Notes: generated by a model not told the origin, from the sequence alone. Counted from the first letter of the stretch, positions 1 to 7,561 are shown. The stretch: DNA of 13,063 bases from Psychrobacter sp. (GCA_012270355.1 JAAXIL010000202.1:1-13063), one strand, 5' to 3'. A program made the numbers and translations.

Positions 1-2
1 AG

Positions 3-185
3 TGGTCTCCAGAGGACTTGGCGGTGAATCTCCGCGAAACTAGTGATAATCAGAAAAACGCTGGCGTGGCATACGGTGGATACCTTTTCAGCCTCTCGCA
101 GTCCGACACACTCTTGTGGTACAGGCGCTGGTGGATGGGGCGGGGCGATATTGGCTCAAACCTACTTTCGTCACAAGTCTCGTAA
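3..185 (+). CDS. partial reading frame at left edge, unidentified (hotdog thioesterase-like?)
   Basis: This frame is open from the window edge to a TAA at 183-185, giving 60 residues with no start inside the window. It reads like real protein: charged at first, then a segment AGVAYGGYLFSL followed by an aromatic stretch LLWYRRWWMGRGDIG. The GVAYGG-LFSL core faintly resembles the conserved N-terminal segment (GTAFGGSL type) of small hotdog-fold thioesterases of the YiiD C-terminal family. In that family this motif is followed by about 100 more residues, which are missing here, so if the match is right the gene is truncated or frameshifted. Nothing recognisable follows in the other two frames up to 286. 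I do not claim a function. Confidence 0.3.
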   Translation, partial: WSPEDLAVNLRETSDNQKNAGVAYGGYLFSLSQSDTLLWYRRWWMGRGDIGSNLLSSQVS

Positions 186-286
186 GCTTGAGTTTCAGCG
201 TGTGTTTTATGTGACCGTCTTAATAAATTTGGAGATACTGGTAGGGTATTTGTTTGGGGTTGTGGGTTAGGTTGAATGTTTAGAAA

Positions 287-2443
287 TTGGTTCAAGAGAC
301 CTCGCAGCCTTTTCGTGTGGTTATCTTAACCCATTCGCAATTTGCCTCACATCGGGTTACACTGTCAGTTATACTCAGCCAACTGGATGCCACTGTGCCT
401 TATCCTCGTGTGCCATACCCCAACCCAATTGTTCCTGTATCACGTTTTTTATTCGCTCGACGCGTGTTGATGGCGGTTTTTGTCATCGCCTCATTTTCGA
501 TCACGGCAACAGCTTATGCGGACACGGCGAATGACGAAACTACTTCAATAAATACAGTAACTTGCCCAAGTGAGACCCCGATTAAGTTTGGAGCTTTGAC
601 GTGGGAAAGTGGGCAATTTATCTCGGCGGTGTTGGAGATTATTGCCGAGGACGGATTTAACTGTGACACCACACAAGTGCCGGGGGCGGGTCCTGCCCTT
701 GAGACGGCATTGGCTCAAAATGACATTCATGTCATCGGTGAGCAATGGGTGGGACGCTCGCCCATCATGCAAGAGGCGATTGAGCAGGGACAAGTGGCGG
801 TCATTGGCGATACCTTAGAAGGTGGGGCGACGCAAGGCTGGTATGTTCCACAATACGTGTTGGACGATAACCCCACGCTAAAAACCTATCAAGATTTGCC
901 TGCTCATGCTGAGTTATTCACTGACCCCGAAGACCCAAGCCGAGCCCGTTTTTTAAACTGTCCAACAGGCTGGACGTGTGAGGTATTCAACACTCGCCTG
1001 CTCAATAACACAGGGCTGGATGCAACATTTAACAATGTGCTACCTGGCACAGGTTCTGCCCTAGATGCGGAGATTGCCTCTGCCTTTGAACAACGTAAAC
1101 CCCTGTTGTATTACTACTGGCAACCAACGGGGCTAATGGCAAAGTATGACTTCGCCCCAATTGAGTTTCCTGCCTATGATGAGGCGTGTTGGACGGATTT
1201 GCTCGATGCAAACGGCACAAGTGATTGTGTGTCAGGTTTTGCGGTGTCTCAACTCGGCATTGCGGTGTCCACGCCATTTCAAAACGAATACCCCGAACTT
1301 GCCTCAACTTTTGAACAAGTGCAATTTTCGCCCGATACGCTTAACGGGGCAATTTTGCAAATGTCTGAAAACAAACGCAGTGGCGATGAGCAAGCTCGAC
1401 AGTTCTTAAAGGAAAACCCCCAAGTCTGGCAAGGATGGTTAGACGAGTCGGTGGCTCGTAATTTGGCTCAAAACTTAGGTATCAGTTTGGCATTAGGCGA
1501 TGAAAGCAGTGACGCAAATAATGTGTCCGCCACTCAAGCCCAAACGCAGACCTTGCCGTCGCAATCCTTTAGGTGGTTTCCTGAATGGTCGCTTGAGCGT
1601 CCGCTAAACAACTCGCTCAGCTATGTGGTGCAAAATTTTGGTGAGGTGTTTCGGAGCATCAGTCAAATTACGCTGACCTATTTTATTTTGCCCATCGAAA
1701 AGTTGCTGACCATCATTCCGCCCTGGCTCATCATTGCTTTTACCGCAATGTTGGCTTGGTTTGGCACTCGCAAAATTTGGTTTGCAGTGGCGTGTGGGGC
1801 AGGGCTATTTCTCATCGGAGCGTTCGGACTGTGGACGGCACTGATTGATACGTTGGCACTGCTCATCGTGTCGGTGCTCATCACCATGTTAATTGGCATC
1901 CCTGTTGGCATTTTGATGGCAAATAGCAAGTGGCTACGTCGCATCATCACGCCAGTGCTTGATGTGATGCAGACCATGCCAAGTTTTGTGTATCTTATTC
2001 CTGTGCTGATGCTGTTTGGCATTGGCAAAGTGCCTGAGTTGTTTGCAACCATTATTTATGCCTTGCCCCCGCTGATTCGTTTGACCATGCTGGGCATTCG
2101 GCAAGTTCCGCACGGCATGGTTGAGGCGGGGCGTTCGTTTGGTAGCACGCATCGCCAACTGCTCATTTGGATTAAATTACCGCAAGCCCTACCCAGCATC
2201 ATGGCGGGTATCAATCAGGCGGTGATGATGTCGCTGGCAATGGTGGTACTCGCCTCGATGATTGGAGCCCCTGGGCTTGGCGAAGATGTGCTACAGTCCA
2301 TTCAAACGCTTAATATTGGGCAAGGGTTGCAGGCAGGCACAGCGATTGTCATTATGGCAATCATTATTGACCGCATTACGCAAGCGTTTGGGCAAGGTAA
2401 ACGTCAGCGAGAAAAAATGTTAAATGAGCGTAAGCAAGGCTAA
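287..2443 (+). CDS. glycine betaine/proline-type ABC importer: fused substrate-binding protein and permease (ProX-ProW fusion)
   Basis: Imports a quaternary-amine osmoprotectant (betaine or proline betaine class) using ATP hydrolysed by the ProV encoded 24 bp downstream. In longest-frame numbering, residues about 52-78 form a signal peptide: RFLFAR R, a hydrophobic core, then AYA before D79. Residues about 93-400 are an OpuAC/ProX-like periplasmic binding domain with candidate ligand Trps W106 and W154. A C225-PTGWT-C231 pair matches the short disulphide loop of ProX; six periplasmic cysteines are present in all. A polar linker (about 400-450) leads to the ProW permease, with membrane segments from about 478 to 695 and an EAA loop at about E613-G641. 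The start is uncertain: TTG 287 has no Shine-Dalgarno sequence; GTG 395 has a weak GGA 7 nt upstream; the first ATG (470) would remove the arginines of the signal peptide. Fusion of binding domain and permease is known in OpuA-type systems, but OpuA carries the binding domain at the C-terminus. Confidence 0.9.
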   Translation: MVQETSQPFRVVILTHSQFASHRVTLSVILSQLDATVPYPRVPYPNPIVPVSRFLFARRVLMAVFVIASFSITATAYADTANDETTSINTVTCPSETPIKFGALTWESGQFISAVLEIIAEDGFNCDTTQVPGAGPALETALAQNDIHVIGEQWVGRSPIMQEAIEQGQVAVIGDTLEGGATQGWYVPQYVLDDNPTLKTYQDLPAHAELFTDPEDPSRARFLNCPTGWTCEVFNTRLLNNTGLDATFNNVLPGTGSALDAEIASAFEQRKPLLYYYWQPTGLMAKYDFAPIEFPAYDEACWTDLLDANGTSDCVSGFAVSQLGIAVSTPFQNEYPELASTFEQVQFSPDTLNGAILQMSENKRSGDEQARQFLKENPQVWQGWLDESVARNLAQNLGISLALGDESSDANNVSATQAQTQTLPSQSFRWFPEWSLERPLNNSLSYVVQNFGEVFRSISQITLTYFILPIEKLLTIIPPWLIIAFTAMLAWFGTRKIWFAVACGAGLFLIGAFGLWTALIDTLALLIVSVLITMLIGIPVGILMANSKWLRRIITPVLDVMQTMPSFVYLIPVLMLFGIGKVPELFATIIYALPPLIRLTMLGIRQVPHGMVEAGRSFGSTHRQLLIWIKLPQALPSIMAGINQAVMMSLAMVVLASMIGAPGLGEDVLQSIQTLNIGQGLQAGTAIVIMAIIIDRITQAFGQGKRQREKMLNERKQG

Positions 2444-2467
2444 ACTTTAGCGAAAACGAGAAATGTC

Positions 2468-3319
2468 ATGAGTCATATTCGCCTACAAAACGTGAGTAAA
2501 GTATTTGATGCCACGCCTGAGCAAGCCCAGACTGCTTTGTCTATGATGGCAGACGGCATGTCAAGTCGGGACGTGCGAGAGCAAACGGGGTTTTCGGTGG
2601 GGCTATATGACATTAACCTTGCCATTGAAAAAGGTGAATTGCATTGCATCATGGGGCTGTCGGGATCGGGCAAGTCAACCTTGGTTCGCCATATCAACCG
2701 TTTAATTGATCCAAGTACAGGTAAAATTTGGGTGGATAGGGTAGAAGATGACTTTCACGGTCATGAGTCTGCAATTAACGTCCTTGAGCTGGGCGATGCG
2801 GAATTACAAACCTTTCGCCAAAACAATGTGAGCATGGTGTTTCAACATTTTGGGCTGGTGCCCCACATGACCATTGTGCAAAACGTGGCGTATGGGCTTC
2901 GGGTACGCAAAATGCCCAAAGCCAAACGCCATGAAATCGCTCGGCACTGGCTAAACGAAGTCGGGCTTCATGGGGTCGAGACCAGCTATCCCGATGAATT
3001 GTCAAGTGGAATGCAACAGCGGGTTGGGCTGGCTCGGGCATTGGCGGTGGATACGCCAATCATTTTGATGGATGAGGCATTTTCCGCCCTTGATCCGCTG
3101 ATTCGTTCAGAATTGCAAGATCAGTTGCTGAACCTTCAAGCTAAACTCAATAAAACCATCGTATTTATTACCCACGATATTGACGAAGCGGTCAAGCTTG
3201 GCTCGCACATTACCATTTTAAATGGGGGAAGACTGGTGCAAACTGGCACCCCGCAGGATTTACAAAACAACCCTGCCGATGACTATGTGGCACGGTTTAT
3301 GGTAGCGAATTCTGCATAA
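2468..3319 (+). CDS. proV: glycine betaine/proline ABC transporter ATPase (ProV/OpuAA family)
   Basis: ATPase subunit that powers the fused ProX-ProW importer encoded just upstream; 24 bp separates the two genes, so they are almost certainly one operon. The 283 residues contain Walker A GLSGSGKST (63-71), Q-loop Q126, signature LSSGMQQR (168-175), Walker B IILMDEAFSALD (188-199) and the switch histidine H226. The insert before Walker A (GMSSRDVREQTG) is typical of ProV/OpuAA and not of general amino-acid importers. The signature has S170 where most family members have glycine (LSGGM), a tolerated but notable change. The protein ends soon after the nucleotide-binding domain: E. coli ProV is about 400 residues and carries two C-terminal CBS domains that sense ionic strength, and these are absent. 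ATG 2468 is preceded by a short GAG purine tract. The substrate could be any compatible solute of this class. Confidence 0.93.
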   Translation: MSHIRLQNVSKVFDATPEQAQTALSMMADGMSSRDVREQTGFSVGLYDINLAIEKGELHCIMGLSGSGKSTLVRHINRLIDPSTGKIWVDRVEDDFHGHESAINVLELGDAELQTFRQNNVSMVFQHFGLVPHMTIVQNVAYGLRVRKMPKAKRHEIARHWLNEVGLHGVETSYPDELSSGMQQRVGLARALAVDTPIILMDEAFSALDPLIRSELQDQLLNLQAKLNKTIVFITHDIDEAVKLGSHITILNGGRLVQTGTPQDLQNNPADDYVARFMVANSA

Positions 3320-3350
3320 TGGATGATATATTTTGCTGATTGGTAGATAA

Positions 3351-3520
3351 TTATTTTGTCCCTAACTCATCTAAAATGGCTTCGTATCAGTAAAATAACT
3401 TTCGTTAATGACCTCATTTCGCACAAAAATAGCTTGAGGTTTTTGCCACTGTTCGATAAGGTAGTTCCCCGTTTTTAACAAACCTGACAACTTAGTCTTA
3501 TCCATACGATAGCAACTCAT
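3351..3520 (-). pseudogene. possible decayed small gene, faintly antitoxin-like
   Basis: In the gap between proV and adk the minus strand has a 49-codon frame from ATG 3520 to TAG 3371 (contains LLKTGNYLIEQWQKPQAIFV). A second frame continues through 3386-3351 as YEAILDELGTK and stop. The tail resembles the end of Phd/YefM-type antitoxins (a '..YEAILDEL..' helix after a strand ending in AIFV or AVLV), and joining the two parts needs one small frameshift near 3384-3390. The ATG has no Shine-Dalgarno sequence and no toxin gene lies beside it. It may be a relic or chance; the short lengths make either possible. The adk promoter must also lie in or near this stretch. Confidence 0.2.
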
Positions 3521-3534
3521 GAGGAAATCAATCA

Positions 3535-4188
3535 ATGATGCGTATTATTCTCTTAGGTCCCCCAGGTGCTGGCAAAGGCACACAATCGCAATTCATTTCT
3601 AAAGAGTTTGGCATCCCGCAAATCTCGACGGGCGATATGCTACGTTCGGCAATTGCTGAGGGTACTGAGCTTGGCAAGCAAGCCAAAGGCGTGATGGATG
3701 CTGGCGGACTTGTGTCAGATGACCTGATTATCAACCTTGTTAAAGAACGCATCAGCAAGCCTGATTGTGCCAATGGCTGTATCTTTGATGGATTTCCTCG
3801 CACCATTGCTCAAGCCGAAGCGTTGGTGGATGCGGACATTAAAATTGATCATGTAGTTGAAATCAGTGTGCCAGATGACGAAATTGTCAGCCGACTGTCA
3901 GGTCGTCGCCAGCACCCTGCGTCTGGACGTGTGTATCACGTCAAATACAATCCGCCAAAGGTCGAAGGCGTGGATGATGAAACAGGCGAACCGCTAATCC
4001 AACGCGATGATGCCCAAGAGGACACCATCCGGGATCGTCTTAAAACCTATCACGACCAAACCGCCATGTTGGGTGGTTTCTATCAAGATAAATCTAAGGC
4101 GGGCGGGGATGCCCCTGAATACCATCAGTTTGACGGGACGCAAGACATTGACGTGGTGAAAGAGCAAATTTTATCCACTCTAAAATAG
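3535..4188 (+). CDS. adk: adenylate kinase
   Basis: Cytoplasmic enzyme interconverting ATP + AMP and 2 ADP, essential for adenylate balance. The 217 residues match the usual bacterial long-form length. The P-loop GPPGAGKGT is at residues 8-16, the NMP-binding segment STGDMLR at 31-37, and DGFPRT at 85-90. The lid region (about 121-167) begins [15 protein letters not shown] and contains the arginine-rich [13 protein letters not shown]. The lid lacks the four-cysteine zinc site seen in Gram-positive enzymes, as expected in gammaproteobacteria. Two ATG codons are adjacent: 3535 lies 9 nt after GAGGA (3521-3525) and 3538 lies 12 nt after it, so 3535 is preferred although many homologues begin at the second Met. 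The gene is monocistronic, with a strong terminator 35 bp downstream. Confidence 0.98.
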   Translation: MMRIILLGPPGAGKGTQSQFISKEFGIPQISTGDMLRSAIAEGTELGKQAKGVMDAGGLVSDDLIINLVKERISKPDCANGCIFDGFPRTIAQAEALVDADIKIDHVVEISVPDDEIVSRLSGRRQHPASGRVYHVKYNPPKVEGVDDETGEPLIQRDDAQEDTIRDRLKTYHDQTAMLGGFYQDKSKAGGDAPEYHQFDGTQDIDVVKEQILSTLK

Positions 4189-4223
4189 TTTTGCTTAATG
4201 CTACAACATTCTTTTGTATTTCT

Positions 4224-4250
4224 AACCCCCTATCAATGGGGGGGTTTTTT
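4224..4250 (+). terminator. Rho-independent terminator of adk
   Basis: AACCCCC (4224-4230) can pair with GGGGGTT (4240-4246) around a short loop, and the G run is followed by six T residues ending at 4250. It lies just after the adk stop and before the acyl-CoA synthetase promoter, so it separates the two transcription units. Confidence 0.85.
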
Positions 4251-4301
4251 GTCTAAACGGTGTAATTTTATAAAATTAATACCATCAGTTTAGAAATCGT
4301 A

Positions 4302-4329
4302 TTGCAAACCATACGGTTTAGGGTACTAT
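4302..4329 (+). promoter_or_regulatory. candidate sigma70 promoter with internal dyad, upstream of acyl-CoA synthetase
   Basis: TTGCAA (4302-4307) and TACTAT (4324-4329) are separated by 16 bp and match the -35 and -10 consensus at five and four positions. A perfect 5-bp inverted repeat, AAACC-ATAC-GGTTT (4306-4319), overlaps the -35 edge and fills most of the spacer, a position where a bound repressor would block RNA polymerase. Its AAAC/GTTT half-sites recall those bound by PsrA, the TetR-family fatty-acid regulator of Pseudomonas, but the 6-nt gap between the half-sites is longer than the 2-4 nt I recall for PsrA. Regulation by a fatty-acid-responsive repressor is inference. Confidence 0.4.
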
Positions 4330-4381
4330 AAAATTCGACATACATAATGGTCATAAATTCACAACTCAAGGAACGACTGGC

Positions 4382-6061
4382 ATGAACTCTCAGCAAAATC
4401 CGAATTATCAACCCGCCCCTGGTTCAGATGGCTACCCGCTATTGATAAAACAACTTTTAAACCGTGCAAAAAATACAGCAAGTGATGAAGAAATCGTTTA
4501 TGCGGATAAAAAACGCTTAACTTATACTGAATTTTTCTCTCGTCTTAATAAACTGGCTAATGTCTTATCAGATTTAAACCTGCAAGCGGGCGACGTAGTC
4601 GCAGTGATGGATTGGGATTCGCATCGCTATTTAGAAAACTATTTTGCAGTACCCATGAGCCAATATATTTTGCAAACGGTTAATATCCGTTTGTCACCAG
4701 AAAAAATTCTATATACCATCAATCATGCTCAGCCCAAAGTGTTGATGCTAAACTCTCAGTTTGCCCCGCTCGTCAAAGATTATCAATTTGAAAACTCAAC
4801 GATTGAGCATATCATCTGGCTCGATGATGATGGCGTGAGTGCTGAAGGTGTGTTTGGCGACAATCAGGCCAAAGTTGTGTTTGAGTATGATGAGTTATTA
4901 GCAAATGCTATTGATGAATTCTACTTCCCTGAATTTGACGATGATAACATTGAAATTACTTTTTATACGTCAGGTACCACAGGCAATCCGAAAGGGGTAT
5001 TCTTTAGCCATCGTCAACTGGTACTACATACCCTCGCTGAGTGTGCTTCGCTTGCCTTATTGCCCAATAAACAGGGTTTGAGCTATGGCGACGTGTATAT
5101 GCCCATGACTCCGATGTTCCATGTGCATGCGTGGGGCTTTCCGTTTACTGCCACCATGATTGGCATGAAACAGGTCTATCCTGGGCGTTATGCACCAGAT
5201 ACCTTGTTTGACCTCATTAAAAATGAAGGCGTGACCATAACGCATTGTGTGCCGACGATTCTACAAATGGTGCTTGGTGAGGCACAATCCCGAGGCGATG
5301 GCTTTGATGGTTTAAAAATGATTATTGGTGGTTCTCGTCTGACTGAAGGCTTGGCTGGCATGGCGTTGGATGCGGGTATCGAAGTGTACACAGGTTATGG
5401 CATGAGCGAAACCGCCCCGCTCATTTGCCTCACTGAGTTCCGCAAAGATGATCCCGAGATGAGCCGAGAAGATGATATTGCCCGCCGTGCCATGACCGGT
5501 AAACCTGTAATGATGGTCGATACTCAAATTTGGCAGGATGGCAAACCACTACCACACGATGGCAAGCAGACGGGCGAGTTGGTTTTAGATGCCCCTTGGC
5601 TGACGCAAAGCTACTTCAAAAATCCTGACGCTGGCAAAGAGCTGTGGGAAGGTGGCATGATGCACACGCAAGACATTGCGTTCATTCAGCCTGACGGCAC
5701 GGTGAAAATCACCGATCGACTTAAAGACGTGATTAAATCGGGGGGTGAGTGGATTTCATCGCTTGAAATCGAAACCATCTTATCTTTGCATCCGTCCGTC
5801 GCTGACGTTTCGGTGATTGGGGTGCGGGATGAACAGTGGGGCGAGCGTCCACTGGCTCTTATCGTGTTAAAACCTGAGCAACAAAACACATCTGAAGATG
5901 ATATTAAAGCCATCGCCGAGCAAGCTGTTGAGAAAGGCATAATTCCTAAATATGGCATTCCAAGTCAGTATAAGTTTGTTGACGAGTTGCCAAAAACTTC
6001 GGTGGGCAAACATGATAAAAAACTCATGCGAGAAATGTACGCTGGTCAAAAAGGGATTTAA
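4382..6061 (+). CDS. medium/long-chain fatty acyl-CoA synthetase (AMP-forming, AlkK-like)
   Basis: Member of the ANL superfamily that activates a carboxylic acid to an acyl-adenylate and then to acyl-CoA, most likely feeding fatty acids into beta-oxidation. Motifs in order across 559 residues: phosphate loop YTSGTTGNPKG (195-205), substrate-pocket region MTPMFHVHAWGFP (242-254), YGMSET (339-344), the ATP-ribose aspartate D431 in HTQD, hinge DRLKDVIKSGGEWIS (445-459), and the adenylation lysine K543 in PKTSVGK. Overall length and the FHVHAWG segment fit the AlkK / medium-to-long-chain ligase group (about 540-560 residues) better than acetyl-CoA synthetase; chain-length preference cannot be read from sequence. 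AAGGAA (4368-4373) lies 8 nt before the ATG. The gene has its own promoter and terminator, so it is monocistronic. Confidence 0.92.
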   Translation: MNSQQNPNYQPAPGSDGYPLLIKQLLNRAKNTASDEEIVYADKKRLTYTEFFSRLNKLANVLSDLNLQAGDVVAVMDWDSHRYLENYFAVPMSQYILQTVNIRLSPEKILYTINHAQPKVLMLNSQFAPLVKDYQFENSTIEHIIWLDDDGVSAEGVFGDNQAKVVFEYDELLANAIDEFYFPEFDDDNIEITFYTSGTTGNPKGVFFSHRQLVLHTLAECASLALLPNKQGLSYGDVYMPMTPMFHVHAWGFPFTATMIGMKQVYPGRYAPDTLFDLIKNEGVTITHCVPTILQMVLGEAQSRGDGFDGLKMIIGGSRLTEGLAGMALDAGIEVYTGYGMSETAPLICLTEFRKDDPEMSREDDIARRAMTGKPVMMVDTQIWQDGKPLPHDGKQTGELVLDAPWLTQSYFKNPDAGKELWEGGMMHTQDIAFIQPDGTVKITDRLKDVIKSGGEWISSLEIETILSLHPSVADVSVIGVRDEQWGERPLALIVLKPEQQNTSEDDIKAIAEQAVEKGIIPKYGIPSQYKFVDELPKTSVGKHDKKLMREMYAGQKGI

Positions 6062-6090
6062 GACCTATCATTCTTTAATTGAGTCTAAGC

Positions 6091-6128
6091 AAAAGGCAGT
6101 GACAAATATTTTGTCACTGCCTTTTTTT
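6091..6128 (+). terminator. strong Rho-independent terminator after acyl-CoA synthetase
   Basis: A perfect 16-bp stem (6091-6106 with 6110-6125) closes a 3-nt TAT loop and runs into a T tract ending at 6128. The upstream arm begins with AAAA, so the structure could in principle also act on minus-strand transcripts, but no minus-strand gene is directed at it nearby. Confidence 0.95.
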
Positions 6129-6165
6129 GCCCATTTTTTGCAAACCTTTCTCTTTGTAACCTGCA

Positions 6166-6194
6166 CTGTAACTGACCCAAAAAAATGCTAAAAT
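6166..6194 (+). promoter_or_regulatory. candidate extended -10 promoter for gloB
   Basis: TGC-TAAAAT (6186-6194) is an extended -10 element with five of six consensus bases. The -35 candidate CTGTAA (6166-6171), 17 bp upstream, is weak, which is common for extended -10 promoters. The predicted transcript would start about 20 nt before the gloB ATG. A 6-bp direct repeat TGTAAC (6155-6160 and 6167-6172, 12-bp period) overlaps the -35 zone. Confidence 0.4.
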
Positions 6195-6220
6195 CATCCA
6201 AATTTTGCGATGTTTAATTC

Positions 6221-7000
6221 ATGAGCCTATACATTCATACCGTCGAAGCCTTCGAAGACAATTACATTTGGGTACTGGTCAACGAGTCGAACAACCAAGC
6301 CATTGTCGTTGACCCAGGTCAAGCCGACCCAGTCGCTGAGTTTTTGGCACAAAAAGATTTAGAACTGACCGCCATTTGGGTGACGCACAAGCACCATGAC
6401 CACACGGACGGTGTGGATGCTCTGCGAGAACTGTTCCCGATGACACACGTTGTTGCCCACACGGGGCATGACGTCAGCCCTGACCAGACGGTGTCCGAAG
6501 GTAGCACGGTCAGTGCGTGGGGATATTCGGCTCAAGTTTGGGACGTGGCGGGGCATACCGAAAATCACATTGCCTACTTACTGGATCGAGATGGCACAAA
6601 GCATGTGTTTTGTGGTGACACTTTGTTTAGTGGCGGATGCGGGCGAGTGTTCTCGGGCACAATAGAAAGTTTGTTCGATAGCCTAACTAAGTTCACTACG
6701 TTGCCCGACGATACGTTGTTTTATCCTGCTCATGAATACACGGTGCATAATCTGAAGTTTGGTTTATCCATCGTCCCGAATGATTCGGCGATGCAGACTG
6801 CCCTTCATAATGCCGAAGCCCGTCGCCAATTGAACAAACCTACCTTGCCCGTCACATTGGCTCATGAAAAAAGCATCAATGTCTTTTTACGCACCAAAGA
6901 CCCTGCGGTTATTGAGGGCGTGAAAGCCAAAGCTAACCTGCCTGATACTAAACCGTTAAGCGTCTTTACTGCATTGCGTCGGTTAAAGGATAGTTTTTAA
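6221..7000 (+). CDS. gloB: hydroxyacylglutathione hydrolase (glyoxalase II)
   Basis: Second enzyme of the glyoxalase pathway: hydrolyses S-D-lactoylglutathione to D-lactate and glutathione, completing methylglyoxal detoxification in the cytoplasm. The 259 residues show the metallo-beta-lactamase fold with the dinuclear metal motif T-HKHHDH (H56, H58, D60, H61), H112 in GHTENH, D133 in CGDTLFSGGCGR, and H171 in PAHEYT, followed by the usual HAGH C-terminal domain containing the RR/RLKDSF end. All metal ligands are intact and the length matches E. coli GloB (about 251). The ATG has no clear Shine-Dalgarno sequence; with the candidate promoter above, the leader would be very short. The glyoxalase I gene is not in the window. 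Confidence 0.96.
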   Translation: MSLYIHTVEAFEDNYIWVLVNESNNQAIVVDPGQADPVAEFLAQKDLELTAIWVTHKHHDHTDGVDALRELFPMTHVVAHTGHDVSPDQTVSEGSTVSAWGYSAQVWDVAGHTENHIAYLLDRDGTKHVFCGDTLFSGGCGRVFSGTIESLFDSLTKFTTLPDDTLFYPAHEYTVHNLKFGLSIVPNDSAMQTALHNAEARRQLNKPTLPVTLAHEKSINVFLRTKDPAVIEGVKAKANLPDTKPLSVFTALRRLKDSF

Positions 7001-7065
7001 TCATTAATTTTTATCACAACAGGTAATTTTAACAAAGTAAAAACTAAGTCAAACAGGCAGGGGAT

Positions 7066-7561
7066 ATGCAATTTGCGGTGATTGGGCTGGGCGTGTTTGG
7101 GTAAACGTGTGCTCGAGAGTTGCAACGCCTCGGCAACGAAGTGCTTGGCATTGATATTGATGCCAGCGAAGTCAATGAGTTAATCGATGATGTTAGTCAT
7201 GCGGTGATTGCTGATGTTACCGACATAGAAACGCTCAAAGAGTTGAATACAGATGGGCATGCGAATCGCTCAAGCCATGAACTATCCGCTCGTCAAACAA
7301 TATCTTGAGCTCACCGATGAGTAGTTTTTAATCCGTATTGATTTGCCCGTTGGTTGGCAACCCACCACACTCAATCAACTTCATGCCCGAATCAAAAATA
7401 CGCCGATGGTCATGGCAATTCGGGGCGATACGGTGTTTTATAACTTCGATAAAGTGATTACGTCGGGTTCATTGGTGACGCAAGCGGGGGACCGTTTGGT
7501 CTTCTCAGGCGAGTTGGTAGCATTTAAAAAGTTATCGCAATACCTTGCGTCGCTTCTTTAA
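7066..7561 (+). pseudogene. decayed KtrA/TrkA-type RCK potassium-uptake regulator
   Basis: The sequence starts MQFAVIGLGVFG, the Rossmann nucleotide-binding start of KtrA/TrkA-N (RCK) proteins that gate TrkH/KtrB potassium channels. Codon 13 is TAA (7102-7104) where the family has Lys (GxFGK/GRFGK); a single AAA to TAA change explains it. The same frame continues as good RCK sequence (NEVLGIDID, HAVIADVTD) to about 7243. There it switches frame and skips roughly 50-55 codons of the N-domain; frame 2 resumes at MGMRIAQAMNYPLVKQYLEL (7253-7312), hits TAG at 7322-7324, then gives a full TrkA-C domain (PVGWQPTTLNQL, GDTVFYNFDKV, AGDRLVFSGE) to the normal stop at 7559-7561. Two nonsense codons plus a frameshifting deletion make it non-functional. 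No TrkH/KtrB partner gene is in the window. Confidence 0.9.

Noticed and set aside
43..270. 75-codon plus-strand frame near the left edge
   Set aside because: It overlaps the more protein-like frame at 3-185, has no recognisable domain, and its codons read as a shadow; no Shine-Dalgarno sequence precedes the start.
5952..6191. 79-codon frame over the end of the acyl-CoA synthetase and its terminator
   Set aside because: It runs through the 16-bp terminator hairpin and out of frame with a clearly real gene, so it is a chance frame.
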